Shown here in pieces: positions 45,901 to 58,239 of a DNA stretch of 64,000 bases. The stretch is from NCBI GenBank assembly GCA_008921705.1, contig VFFE01007620.1, positions 10,101 through 74,100 on the forward strand. The letters run 5' to 3'. A program made the translations under genes and the position numbers. The notes below the pieces were generated by a model. It was not told the DNA's origin and did no database searches. It was given only the letters and a program-made list of their open reading frames with translations. How positions within the stretch are numbered: position 1 is the stretch's first letter; every line of letters begins with the position of its first letter. The DNA comes from Burhinus oedicnemus (lineage: Eukaryota > Chordata > Aves > Charadriiformes > Burhinidae).

Positions 45901-48900
45901 GCTGCTGTTGGCAGTACTACAGTACTGTCAGGTTTTTAAATTGCAATAGTTGAATTTTCCTGATGTTTTCTTTCTGAGAATAACTAGTTGGCGTTTTCGA
46001 TGTCTGCTCCTTTACTATGGTTATGCTTTGTGTATACTAGTTGTCACCAAGTACACCAACCCCAAATTGGTAGATACCTAGGTCTGGAGAAAGGGACAGC
46101 GTGATTCACTAAGTCTGATTTCTGATTAGAAAAAACTTGACCAGGTGATTCATGAAGTCTAGTGAGATTGAAAGAGTTGACTTCTGGTTTACTCAGTGTA
46201 TTTTAAAATATGGTGGTGGTGTTTCTTATTACAGGGATTTTACCCAAAATAAACAACAGAAACCTAAATTATGTTTTCTATATGTTCCTATGGATGATTT
46301 TACAAGCAGCTTGGACTTGCTTAAATTAGACCTCTAATGATACATATGAGCAATTTCCCACTTCAAGATTGCAGTGAAGTTTTTTCATACTTCATCTGTT
46401 TTGTGGACTTAACTAGAAATGCAAGAGTTACATCTTCGTGCTAAATATGTGGTTTTTTTTTTTATTGGCATGTAGTCTAAGCCTGCAGTGGGTTTCCAGA
46501 TGTTTCCTTTCGTGGACATAAAGCCACAATGTTTATTTTTAATTTTTTTTGTGTATGTGATGTGTTACTCTGAGCCGTGGTTATTAATTGACAGATGAGT
46601 TACACTATGATGGCACTTAAAATGCACAACATGTATTTCTGAAAGCAGTCGTTGCTATAGCAACTTTCTAGTAGGTCACTGGCAGTGTTGTCTGTGAGTG
46701 TGTGTGTGTGTATGATTTGGCTGTTAATGCAGACTAATACTGATAGAAAAATGAGAAATGTGAGAGTCAGAAAGAAGGTAGCCCTTCCCCCGCTCCCTGT
46801 GCTCTCCCCTCAAAACCAGGGTAAGAGCATTTTGTGGAGAAAATGCTTACTTGGGATATTGCATGTATTGGCAAAAAACTGGCTATCAGCTGCTACCATT
46901 AGATGTTTTCTTTCTATTTATGCAAAGATTATTTAAAAAAAAAAAAAAAGAAAATAAAAAAACCCACCCAAATTGCCTTAACCTCCTTCTGCCTTTTCTT
47001 TGACATTTATAGAGTTTGGTTAGGAAAGGAATACATCTTCAGTTGATCCGAAAGCAATGTGTTGTATTTTTTTGAGCATGAAGATCTATTTTTAAAGACA
47101 AAGTACGTCTGTATTATATGCCAGAAGAGAAAATTTTGAGAAATGGCTTCTTTTTCCTCATTTGCAAGATCTTCCAGCCAGGTACAATACGTTTCCACAG
47201 CAGTTTAGGCCAATATAGATGTCGTGGTCCCATTCTAGCTGCTCCCATCCCTTCCCTAGCACTAGTCCTGTGCTCATGCGAACAAGGGCTGAGCCAGTTC
47301 AGGGTGCTGATCCAGATACAAACAACTGGAAAAGAATCTTGAAAATCACTAGATGATTTCCTGAACTATGTAAATGGGCAGAAAGCCACATGCCAGTACA
47401 GCCACAGGAGGGAGGAACCACAGTACCGGCAGTTTGGGTCAGTGTGCACGGCTGGCAGCAACTGGGATTTTCAGAGCGGTTGAAGATGATGTTACCACTG
47501 ACTCCTGGTTTTGGTTTGCTCTGAAACTTAACTAAAAGTACTGTGCAGAGGACTCTTTCCCAAATTCTTTGCGTTTGTATTCTTTTCTGAAATAGTTCTC
47601 TAATAGTCTCTTCTGGGTTTTTCTAATAGCATTATAGTGCTCTAATTAGAGAACATTCATGTATCTTGTTTAGAGGGATCAAACCAGGCCGTTGTTTTTA
47701 GTCTTGAATTAACGATGCCTTAAGATGTTAAAGTAATGATTTAAGGTAACACATTCTAAATTATGATAAATGGAAACAATGTCAAGTGTAGCAAGTATTT
47801 TGTGATACTTTAATCGACTAGATTTTTCTCAAATTATAGTGTTGTTTTAAAAAAGTATAATAATGTGAACTTTGTTTTGTGTTGACTCTCTCGTTCTCCA
47901 AAAGATGTGAACGAGCCATGCTGTGTTTGCAGTTGAATCAATATGGTAGAATTGTTCTGCTGCCTGGATGGGAACAGTGAGAGATCGTGGTAAGGAGTGG
48001 AGGGAGGGCAGTAGGACTTGAGCCGCTTGCTACCTTCTCTTCTTTTCCAGTGTCTCCTATCTCACCATTCACTGGCTTGCTGAGGGCCAGACCAGTCTCA
48101 AAGCTGCCGTAAAGGAAAGCGCAGGAACATGAGGCCAGGAGTAGGAGGAAAGAGCAGGAACTGCGTTTTTGACAACAGCAACCCATCAGATCGGTTCAAC
48201 CATTGTATGAAACCTCCTATCAGGACTCTGCTGAAAAGAAAATCTCTATTCCATGCTGTTTGTTTGGTTTTTTTTCTCCTGATATGTAGTTATGTTTTCT
48301 GTGCTTTGAGAACTTGATTTCTGAAAGTGCTAAGTGTTGATTTAACCCCAGGGGGGGAGGGGGGTACGATGACAACAACTTCCTTGACAGTTTTTACTAT
48401 TTAAGTGATTGTTGACTGCTTTATTAAATGTACTTGTATATACTGTGTACTCTGGAAAAGCTTACACTAACTTTGCCTCAAGGGTGAAGGCAACGCTTAT
48501 AGATTAATGTTTAAATTTATTTGAATAATTTGTAGGGAGATGGAGGTAGGACCAGATACAAGAAAAATGAAAGCTTGTATTGTCCTTAAATTTTCTGTAA
48601 AGATTTTTCCTAGAGGAAATGTTCTCTTATTTAACTCCTGAGGTTACAGTTTTCAGTTAGAACTTGTTCTTATCTCATGGGAGTTGAGAATCTCTTTAAG
48701 GAAATGCTTGAAAATATTCCCAGTCTTGCTCTTGCAGCCTGACAGTTTCAAGTATCAGTTATCATATGTATTTTCATTTTATGTAACTGTGTAAAAGATT
48801 AACGAAAGCCTCTTCCTATCTTTCTGAAGCGCAGAAGAAAGGGTCTGCAAATTCTGCAACACTTAAAACTATGCGGTCTGATCCCTTCTCTTCAAAAACA

Positions 48901-50248
48901 AAACCCAAGAAGTCTTACAGGGGAAAATAACCTCTTGTGTGGATCAGCTGCTGGAATTTCCCCTCTCAGTGGAGACCTTCAGCTTCTGGTGATGCCAGTT
49001 TCTCTCTTCCGCAGCTTCTGTTAAGTTTCACTCAGTTTTCCCAGCAGTGCTTAGAGAACTGTGCATTTTCTATTTTCAGTGTCTCGTATTTGATGGCAGA
49101 GGTAAGGCAGTTCTCTTCTTTTCTAGGCCAGAGGTGCTTTTCTTCTCTCATCTGTTAATTTTTCCTTTTTTCTTAGTTTCTCATTCACCAGGAAGAGATT
49201 TGTAAGGCTTCGTATATTTAAGCAGCAGGTTGATATTAGCAGGCCTGTTAGAGACCATCATTGTAACTAAGCAGAGAATTCTGCAAGTAGCAGTGTGTTT
49301 CTGTTCCAGTTGTTGAAGATAGTGTGATACACGCTGTGAACGCTGTCCTTAATTTTGCCGTTCTTCTCTTCCCCTGAATGGAGCTGTGACCTTCTGCAGA
49401 CTCTGAAACCAGCCAGATGTCCCTAAACCCTCAACACGAGTTTTGGTTGTATCAGGATAGCCTCAGGATGCCAAGTTGTTCCTTTTGTTGGATCCCTTGG
49501 AGATGTTGGTTTGTGCAGCATGGCTCCAGTAGATAGGTTCCCAATTTCATCTGTTAGCCCGTTTTCTGTGAGGCATGTTACTGCAGCTACTCTGTATTTC
49601 TAGTCTACTGGTAGTTAATGCTCAGTTTCCTTTCTCAGCTCACAGTCAAGGTTAACTATCTTCAGGGATCGGGGCAGAGAGGAGGTTTGGTTGCCATTAT
49701 TTTTTCCCCATGGGAGGGGAAAGGGTTAATGTCTGGGGTGCTGGAAAAGCCCTTGTTCTAGCTTTCCAGTACCACAAGGTTTCCTCTCTGGGTATCTTTA
49801 GAAAAATAAAGCACTCTACCAGTTCATGCTGGAACTCTTGATGGCTTCATTACCAACATCATGGAGGAGCTTTCATCCGATGGCAGCCTTTCCAAGTAAG
49901 GCAAGATCTCTTCTTCCTTCTGTCTCTTTTTAAGTGGTCCTTTTTGGCTAAGCATTATCTAAGCTATTTCATTAAGCCCAATGGCTGCATTAGTCCAATG
50001 AACTGTTTTGGTAAATATCTCCCAGATCAAAAATTCTTCCTTGTCTGGGAAGGACTGCTGTCCTTGTTACTGATAGAAAGCCCTTTTGACAAGACTTTAA
50101 AGCTCACAGAACAGTGGCACAAAAATGAGTGATGCTTGCTCAGACAGTTACACTGTTTCCAGTTTTTGTCATCTGCTTGTCTAAGTAACTGTTCAGAAAT
50201 AAAAAAGGTGTCCCCATATTTCTGTAAGCAGTGCAAAATACAGCGTGG

Positions 50249-50278
50249 TTTTTTGTTTTTTGTTTTTTGTTTTTTTTT
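50249..50278. repeat. T-rich simple repeat (T6G)n
   Basis: Three T6G-like units end in a T9 run. Confidence 0.85.
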
Positions 50279-53200
50279 AAAAAGCATCATCATTTGCAAC
50301 CTACGGTCTGGGTAGCCAAGTAAATTGGTGAACGCTTTACAATTTGAGTTGTCATCATGTCTTCAAATAAATGTGTTTGTAGAGTCAGGAGGAAAAACAA
50401 TCTTAAAGGGCAAAGGGGAAGAAGGTGAGAAATAAGTTGTTGTATGGTTGGTGGAGTTAGTGAAGCCTGGTTTGGTAGTCCTGTTACATTCCTTACTAGT
50501 TCCTTTAGTAAGGACATCCAATAGTTTACCCATGTCCTTGCAGGCTGCCCACCCTGTGTGTAGCACCTCTATTGCGGTATCGTGCACCTCTGCACCTTCC
50601 CTGGGCTGGGCAGAGCAGGACATGGGCTCGGAGCTGTGTCTGATCAACAGGACAAATAGTAGCTCTGCTGGTCCTCGCCCCTGCCTCCGTCCTCATGGGA
50701 GCACTAGGCTCAGCCAGTGCTTATTTTCAAAAATAATCTTTTGAGGTACCTATCCTTCTGCCAAAAATGTTTGCCTTTGTCAACATGTTCAGAAATTGTC
50801 AAGAGATGTTGAGCAAATAGCCTAGTTGGATGTGAAGTCCTTGGGAAATGAAGCTGAATCAGCTTCTTGTCCAGCTCACGCATTGGCTTCTCTGTTCTTG
50901 CCTCTCCTCCTTGTATTTTAGATAACACTTGTCTGGTTTTTCACTTTCTCCAGTTTGGAACTGGGCTCTCAACTGGTTTCACACAGTGTGATTATCTTCT
51001 TCCATCTGTACAGTCATCATTCCTGTATCTGGAGCAATGAAAGAGATACTATTTTCTTCAAGCATTTTTTCCCAAGAAAGCGTCCCTTTTAATGGATTTA
51101 TTGTGGTGTGCAAGACATTTTTAAACAGCAAAGAATAGACGGTTTCACCCCCTAGTGATTCTTCCTAGGGTTGTTGACTAACCAAAATTCATTTCAGCAC
51201 TGAATGATAAAAGCTTTTCTTCAGGATTATTTACAGAGCTAAAATAAATATTGTTCCCAGGTGCTAATTTGTCTTTCCCCTAGTGATATTTGCATTTTGG
51301 ACTATTGCAGAACTATTTCCAATTTTAGGTAGTACTTGATAATAACCTCTTATTTCTTCTTATCATTTCATTGATTTCTTGTTACTGGTGTGTTGGGGAG
51401 GTCATTAGGGAATGTTGGTGGGTAGCCAACCCTGTTCATTTTATCTTTAATTTCTTGAGTCCTAAGGTTCCTTTTTTCCCCCCTTGTGTCATAATCCACA
51501 TCAGGAAAGGCTTGTAGGTACAGGTACTGTATTTTTTAGGTCAGTTGATATTGCTGGCAAAAAGTAGACAAGCTTCTGGATCAATCACCTTTAGCCTGAA
51601 ATAAAATCACAATCCTCAAGCTCGGTACAGGTGGAAGGCACTTAATTACTGTAAGCTCTGCTGCAGTGGGGGAAGGATATTGAAATCGGTATTGCCTGGG
51701 GGGAAGAGAGGTAAGTTATAGGGATGGAGGAAACTAATGTGTGATAAAGGTACTTTCCCTTTTGAGTCAATTAATTAAAATGATTGTGAATTTTTAATTT
51801 CCAGCTGTGTGCTTTCCTAAGTCTTCAGGATCAGGAATGAGAACTTAAAAGTGGAATGGTGTTGTTCTGTGAAGTGTTCTGCTGGTAAATCGTTATTTCA
51901 GTGTTTGCTGCTAGTCCTGCTGCTGTTTTTCACCTATATAGTTTTGGGGAAGTCATCTTGGGGATTTGGTGAATTATGTTAGTCTGGGATCTGTGGATTT
52001 AGGTTTGGATTTTGATTGCAGTATGAGGCATTTATGGTCACTGGGGAAAAAAGTTTGCAAGGCTTTTTGGTTTTAGCTCCATCGTGGTTACGTGTGTCCA
52101 TTGGGAAAATGTGCTTCTCCTCACAAGTTTATTGTGGTGGTCAGGTTGTTTTAAGATTGGAGGATGAGAGGAAAGTATTTTAAGGTGTGCTTTTCCAGTA
52201 GAGGTTTTAACTGTATAGCTGATATAAGTCATAAGCTGTGCCACTGGTAATAATTGAGGGCGTACAAGCAACAGCACTGGCTATTGGAGTACATTTCAGC
52301 GATGTTTGTTCAGCTCGCTCAAAATGTTGATATGTTTTTGGGTAGCTTTGTCTTTAGGGAAAGTTCTCTTTAGATTGGTGAGGGAGTGCAATGATGAGTG
52401 CCCTCACAGCACAGGCTGCCATTGTGATACACTGCCTGGATGTTATGGCTTGAGTTTCACGTTGTTGTTGGCTTTGTGACAGTAGGTGTCCTGGTCTGGT
52501 GGACAGGGGCTGGTATCAGTATAGGCTCTGGGAACAGTTTGATAGGAAAGTGTTGGCTTGGTATCACGCACTGGATGACTTTAAAAGAGTATGAGTTTTC
52601 AGACTAAAAAGTAGATGTAATCTGTATGTTTTAGAAAAAGAATAGGCTTGGTTATATCTTTAGAATCTCTCTCCTTAAGTAAGCCTATGAGGATTTCAGC
52701 ATATTTATGGGTCTGTTCCAGTGCCTTTAGACTAAGGCAGTGTCAGGTTAGGGTGGATTGAAGGTATTTAGCAGCATACGGATTCTGGACTTACTGTTCT
52801 TGTAAGTTATTGAGGCAAAATATGGTATCACAAAATGAGAAATTGGTGATCTGACTTAATAGATTTGCAGTAGCATGGAGGGGTGACTTAAATTGTGTAG
52901 TTTATAGATGCAGTTTAGTTTGTCATGAAGGTAACTGGCTCACTGAGTAGTAGAGAAATTATTTAATGTGTTCTGGTGTTTTTTGTTCCATCAATTGTAC
53001 TTGGATTAAAGATCTGCCAGGCTTCTCGGTCTTGGGGAGCACATGAAAATGTTCCTAGAGTAGGAGAATAGGGTTGCTTAGTTTATTGGGAAGAGAACTT
53101 GAAACAAGTTTTAAGGTGAAGAGGAATCAAGTCAGAGTCGCCAGCTGGTTTTGCTGATTGTCAGACTTTGGGATTACTGATAGCTCTTTCTTTGGTATCT

Positions 53201-53686
53201 AGGACGTGGTGGGATTTAAGACTTGGGTAGTTTTCCCTGAAAGGCTACAGTTGCAAGTTGTTTCAGAAGAGGGATCCTAGTGGCGCAAGATGTAGGTGAA
53301 GGGTGTCTGGTTTGATACAGGGTTGGGTTTTCTCAGGAAATTTTTGGGATTGGGAGGTGGGGTTTGATTCTGTGATTAATGGAGAGAGAGAGGGATAATT
53401 TTACTTAATGACTGTATTGGCTGACTTCATCTTTTCAGGTCTACCTTGCTACTTTTTTTGGCTATTATTCAGTTTTTGCAAACTCTTTTTAGGAACTTAT
53501 CAGCTATTTGTAATTTAGGTACTCTCACTAACAGATAGAGGAAGGATATGGAAATTACTCCCTCTCCATGGTGCACAACTGTATTCTGTCAGTACTCCAG
53601 CAGAGTGTCAAGAATCAGAAGTCAAAAGACCAATGCTACTATGAGCTCTCTTGAGAAGTCCCTTTTCAGCTAAGGCAAATGTGATT

Positions 53687-53704
53687 CCCCCCCCCCGCCC
53701 CCCC
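53687..53704. repeat. C-rich homopolymer tract
   Basis: Ten C, one G, seven C. It could form a G-quadruplex on the minus strand. Confidence 0.85.
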
Positions 53705-55409
53705 TTAAAGTAATTTACAGAGTTATTTGAGCTAAAAATAGTTAACAGTGGAAGAAAAACAGCTTTCTTATGATTCCTGTTGAAATTTATTCCTACTAAA
53801 ATGAAAAGCATCGGTGGAACCTCTGTCCACTTAATGATAGTACAAGTTAAAAATGGTTACTGAAAACCAGGGTATTTAGACAGCCTCACTGCAGAAAGAT
53901 AGCATTATGCTACTTATGGTAATGCCTATTGGATATTTGCTAATCCTTTTATTAAATGCAACCTCTCTTCTAAGGAGCTCAAAACACGAGGGATTTAGTG
54001 ATTTTAAAAAAATCCACATACCCTCATGCACACAAAAAAGATTGTATTTGAGTTAAAAAGGAACCTTAGCAAAACAGATGCCAATTAGCCTCGTCAAGCT
54101 GAGGGTTAAGCTGAATCTTCAACCTGTTAATAGAGAGGCAGTAGCACAGGAATCCATAGGTTTTAGTCATATGAGCATTGCTGAAGTCCCTGGACTGGGA
54201 AAAACTGGTACTCCTGGGATCTTTCCGTTCCTGGAGTGATAGCATTGAAAGACTTTCTTGTCCTAAAACTTTGTAAGGGTTATCTCTGGAGTAAGTATGA
54301 ATACTCAATAGAGGCTTTTAATACCTCAGTCACACCTAGATAATGTCCAGAAGTCTTTGCTGTTTGAGGGACTTGGTTCGTGACATCTCTGTAAGGACAG
54401 GGATCCTGACAGGTCTAGCAACTAGGAAATTGATGGAGCTGCTTCCTGGAGTCCAAGACGTGGTTTTCTGAATGAGTAGTTTTCAGTGGTGGGAATGCTT
54501 TAACATAATCTTTCAATGCTACCTTCTTGTTTTGAAGAACTGTTGTGTCTTTGTGTCCTTTTGAGGGTAGGGTAATAAAGGTACCTATCATGAAATCAGT
54601 AGAATATTACAGAGTGGTCCTACATTTACTTCTTCTTGATACATGCAAGAGTCTCTCTATGTTAATGGTTAAATATTCTTTCTGTTAGCAGCTGTGTGAA
54701 CTTAGAGAAGTTATTTTTTTAGTGACCTTATTTTCCTCAAGCCTTTGTGCATGTCCCCCTAAAGTTCATATGAGTACCACAATTAGTCACTTCCCAGAGT
54801 TTTTAATTTATATGTGAATTCAAAATGCATGTTTTCTTTGATAATCTGGACAAAATGTTCTGCAGTTCGTCTTGGCTGTTCTCATCAGAGTCCCATATGA
54901 GGAAAAAAGAAAAGACAAAACAAAGAAACAAATGCCCAAAGAACAAAAACCTGAATAATTCTGAGAGGTTTTTTCCTTTATTCCAACATTCTGCATGTCA
55001 TGCTCTGCTTCTTTTTGTGAAAATTGGTTTTATTGTTGGCAATTTTCCAGATGCAATGAATAATAGAACACCAGATGTCCACTGCTGAGAAAAATCACAG
55101 ATGAGTAAACACTCTTCTAAGGTAGCATAAAAATCTATTAATGCTGCTTCTGGTGTGCCTGTAGACTTTATACGCTCTTGGCCTGTTGTGTTTTGTGCTG
55201 TATGGAGGTGAAAATCCCAAGCCTGGGTGACTGTCTAAATGTGTTCAACTACACCAGGGATTCCCTGCCTTCCTCTAGATGTGGATTATTTTGCAGGAAT
55301 AAGCAGTCACTCACTCAAGTGCTTGAGTGTGAATTTAACCACTGGATTTAATTTTAGTTATTGTCACGCATGGATTTGGTTGAGGGCAAAGTCACAGAAA
55401 CATTAGAAG

Positions 55410-55960
55410 AAATGAGGGGGGTAAGAAGGGATATCAAGAGTTCACCTAGTTCTCACCCTTTCCCCTCCAGCAGGCCATGGTTTTTTTTACAGTTACGCCA
55501 TGTTTTCAGAGCCCGAACAGTCTGTGTTCCCAAAGCCTTGTCCATTTTTTCCCCAGCTGTTTGTCTCCTAGGAATAAGCCCTTTCTGCAAACTTTGCTAT
55601 GGTTGCTGTACCTGACAAGTGTGAGACATCTCTTTGGGGGGGGAAAAAATCTTCAGCAGCTGATAGTTCACATTTGTGCGAGCAAACTATTGGAGTGCTT
55701 CACTAGTCATTGTCAAGCTTTTCTCAGTGTCTTACCTGAATTTTCCTTGCTGCGGTTTAAACCTGTTACTTGTCCTGTTCTCACTGAGAGAGTTTATTCT
55801 CCCTCTCCATTGCCTTTGCAGCAGCTTTTACGTACTGAAGAAGTTGTCATCTTTCAGTCTGGTCTGTGCCCAGCTGTACTCTCCTGTGGCTTTCCTGCAC
55901 GCAGGTGTGTTTGAGCCTCCTGGAGCCCTGGTTTGGCCCACTAAAATTAGCTGTGTGAAA
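55410..55960 (-). mobile_element. Old CR1 LINE fragment, antisense
   Basis: The order GGGATATCAAGAGTTCACCT, TAGTTCTCACCCTTTCCCCT, CAGCAGGCCATGG, CCTTGCTGCGGTTTAAACC and TGTTACTTGTCCTG matches the reverse complement of an old CR1 3' region. Open frames of 134-145 codons across it are shadows of this repeat. Confidence 0.6.
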
Positions 55961-57845
55961 CCCTGGAAAGTTTTATGCTGTTTGAGTGAGCTGAATTGGC
56001 TTACTAAGAAATCAAGTGTACAGGGTGGTCCTTTCTGGGGGGAAGCATTTAGCTGTCCTGATAACTTAACTATCTTTTAAAACTTTATGCTAAGGTATGG
56101 TGAACAGTTACGCTATCCCTATCACTATTCAGTCTTTTGCAAGTTTTCATTGATTGCTCAGTATTTTGTTTGGAGTTTCTACGACAGGCAAAATCTCTTG
56201 TGACTTTGAATTTGTCTCATGGGCTTTTTTGTGACTCTCAGTGCTCTTGCATCATCTTAAAAAGATGAGTGAGTTTTTCTCAAGACTCCCATCTGAGTCT
56301 TGGAAATAGAAGTGCAGAGAAGCAGAACACTTCAAGGATCCATGTATTCATGCTCACAATTTGAAGCTAGTAGAACCTACATTTCTAGAGCCTTTTTTTA
56401 TTATGTGTATTTTATGTTCAAAGCAGGTGGGTAGGAGGCTGGTAGATAGCTGATGTTATCCTAATGGACAGATGGCAAGGAAGCAAGCTATTAATTTAGA
56501 CTGTAATCATCTGGATATTGGACTAGCATTAGAATTCAGTGCCTTAACTTTTAGTCTTGTGCAATCAGACCATAATTATTTGTCTTATGAGTGACGGAGT
56601 GCCCGCAGCCCCTGGTGATCTCAGTCACAGTTGTGAATGCTCAGCACTGCAGAAAATCAGGTCAAGTGTCTCACTGGGTGTCCACAGAGTGAGGAGCAGT
56701 TATGTCTGAAGAGTTTGTAAGGATAACAAAGGGAAAGCAAGCTTGTTTTCATACGCTCAGTCCATCAAATTTATTTTTATTTTTTAAAAAATAATAATTA
56801 CAAATTGAAAACGATAACATTTCTGTTCTTGAGCAGGCCGTATCTACAGGGAATCGTTTACACAAAGCATTTGATTAATATCTTTAGTGTTAGCCATCCT
56901 AGGCATTATGAGAAAGCAGTATGTGATGATATAGTTAAAAACTATTGAAGTAAACACTGGAGATGATCAAACACAGTTGAGTGATGTGTGACATTTGAAT
57001 CAACTATGCTATTATAAGCACAGTTAAAAAGATTGTGTCAGCTTTCCTGTGTAATCTTAGTGTCAGTGCCTCAGCTCAGGCATGCACAATACAGAAATTA
57101 GCTTGCTACCTTCTGGAAATAGTAGGAGAAGATACAGAAAAACTTACTGGTTTTGGCAGTTCACACATTTTTAGAGACTATGTATAGAAACACAGTAGTA
57201 TGACTTGGAGGTTTTTGTCATTTAAGGATTTTATTCCCAGCTCTGCAAGAAGTGATTTGTGTAACCTTTCAGTGTGAGGTCTTGCATTTGTAATTGTGAG
57301 GAGCACAGAATAATATTGCACACTAGAAAGTGGGGCTTCAGATTATTTTTCTGGCTGACTGGGCAGGACCTTTCTGGGCTAAAAGTGTTTGGAGAGAGGA
57401 AGCAGCAACAGCTGTTTTTGCCTGTAGAGTCAGTTCCACATGTTGGTGCAACTGAGGAGACAACTGAAATTGAAGGCAATGTTAATGAACAGCTAGGGGT
57501 TGCCATGAGAGAATTCTTCCCACATGTGTATGTAACACACCTGGAAATAACCTTTAAAGAATGGAAAAAAAAGAAACTTTCGCTAATGATAATGGACATC
57601 TACTAAGTGCTTTAATTTTGTGTACAGTCTCACTTTGTTGTTCTTGGCCTCAGGTTTTTCCTTATTATATACATTACCTCTGTGAGCTTGCTTCCCTTTT
57701 TTTGTTTTATGTATTAATTTCTTATTGATGCTTTCTGAGGAAAAAACAATTGTCCATCCTCAGCTTGCTGTTCTGATAACTCCATCCTTCTGAAAGACCC
57801 CTAGCCAAACCATACGCCACGCTGTTCAGAATTGTGCCTTTACTA
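55961..57845. other. Non-coding DNA
   Basis: AT-rich, with no recognised repeat or exon. A 110-codon plus-strand frame at 57274-57606 shows no family features. Confidence 0.4.
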
Positions 57846-57849
57846 CAAA

Positions 57850-58235
57850 ACAAAATATGTCCAGGTCTCTCTTGTACTGGGGAGCCCAGCACTGGATGCA
57901 GCGCTCCAAATACATCTCAGCTCTGAGTAGAGGGGAAGGTCACCCCCCTGGGTGTGCTGGCAGTGCTCTGCCTAAGCTTGCTGGCGCCTTGCTTGCTCAA
58001 GTTATTTGTCCACCAGGATCCTTGGGTCTCTTCTGGAAAAGCTGCTTTCCAGATGGTCGGTCCCAAACCTGTGCATGGGGTTGTTCCTCCCCAGGTGCAG
58101 GACTGTGTGGTTCCCTTTGCTGAACTTCATGTGATTCCTGTGTCCATTGCTCCAGCCTGTCCAGGTCCCTCTGGATGGCAGCACAAGCATCTGGTGTATC
58201 AACCAGCTCTCCCAGTTCTTTTCTTTTGTTGTTGA
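57850..58235 (-). mobile_element. CR1 LINE fragment, antisense
   Basis: The CR1 3' region is clearly recognisable in reverse: TTGTACTGGGGAGCCCAGCA, GATGCAGCGCTCCAAATAC, GAGTAGAGGGGAAGGTCACC, GAGCTGCTTTCCAG-like AAAGCTGCTTTCCAGATGGT, CCTCCCCAGGTGCAGGACTG and CCAGCCTGTCCAGGTCCCTC. It lacks the terminal octamer repeats and is moderately diverged. Confidence 0.92.
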
Positions 58236-58239
58236 CGTG

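Larger units (their letters stand above)
35410..55400. other. Non-coding DNA, inferred intron
   Basis: About 20 kb of AT-rich DNA with only short chance frames. Simple sequences include an AT-rich run at 45154-45183, a TG run near 46698-46712, an A-rich stretch near 46934-46962, T6G-type repeats at 50249-50278 and C10-G-C7 at 53687-53704. A 37-bp near-duplicate (CTGTGTTTATTGA at 39827 and 39864) is followed by a perfect 7-bp stem hairpin at 39899-39916. I see no coding exon. Confidence 0.4.

Noticed and set aside
55477..56080. Plus-strand frames of 134-145 codons
   Set aside because: They are readings of an old antisense CR1 copy.
57231..57606. Opposed 110- and 122-codon frames
   Set aside because: No splice context or recognisable family; similar to chance frames elsewhere in the region.
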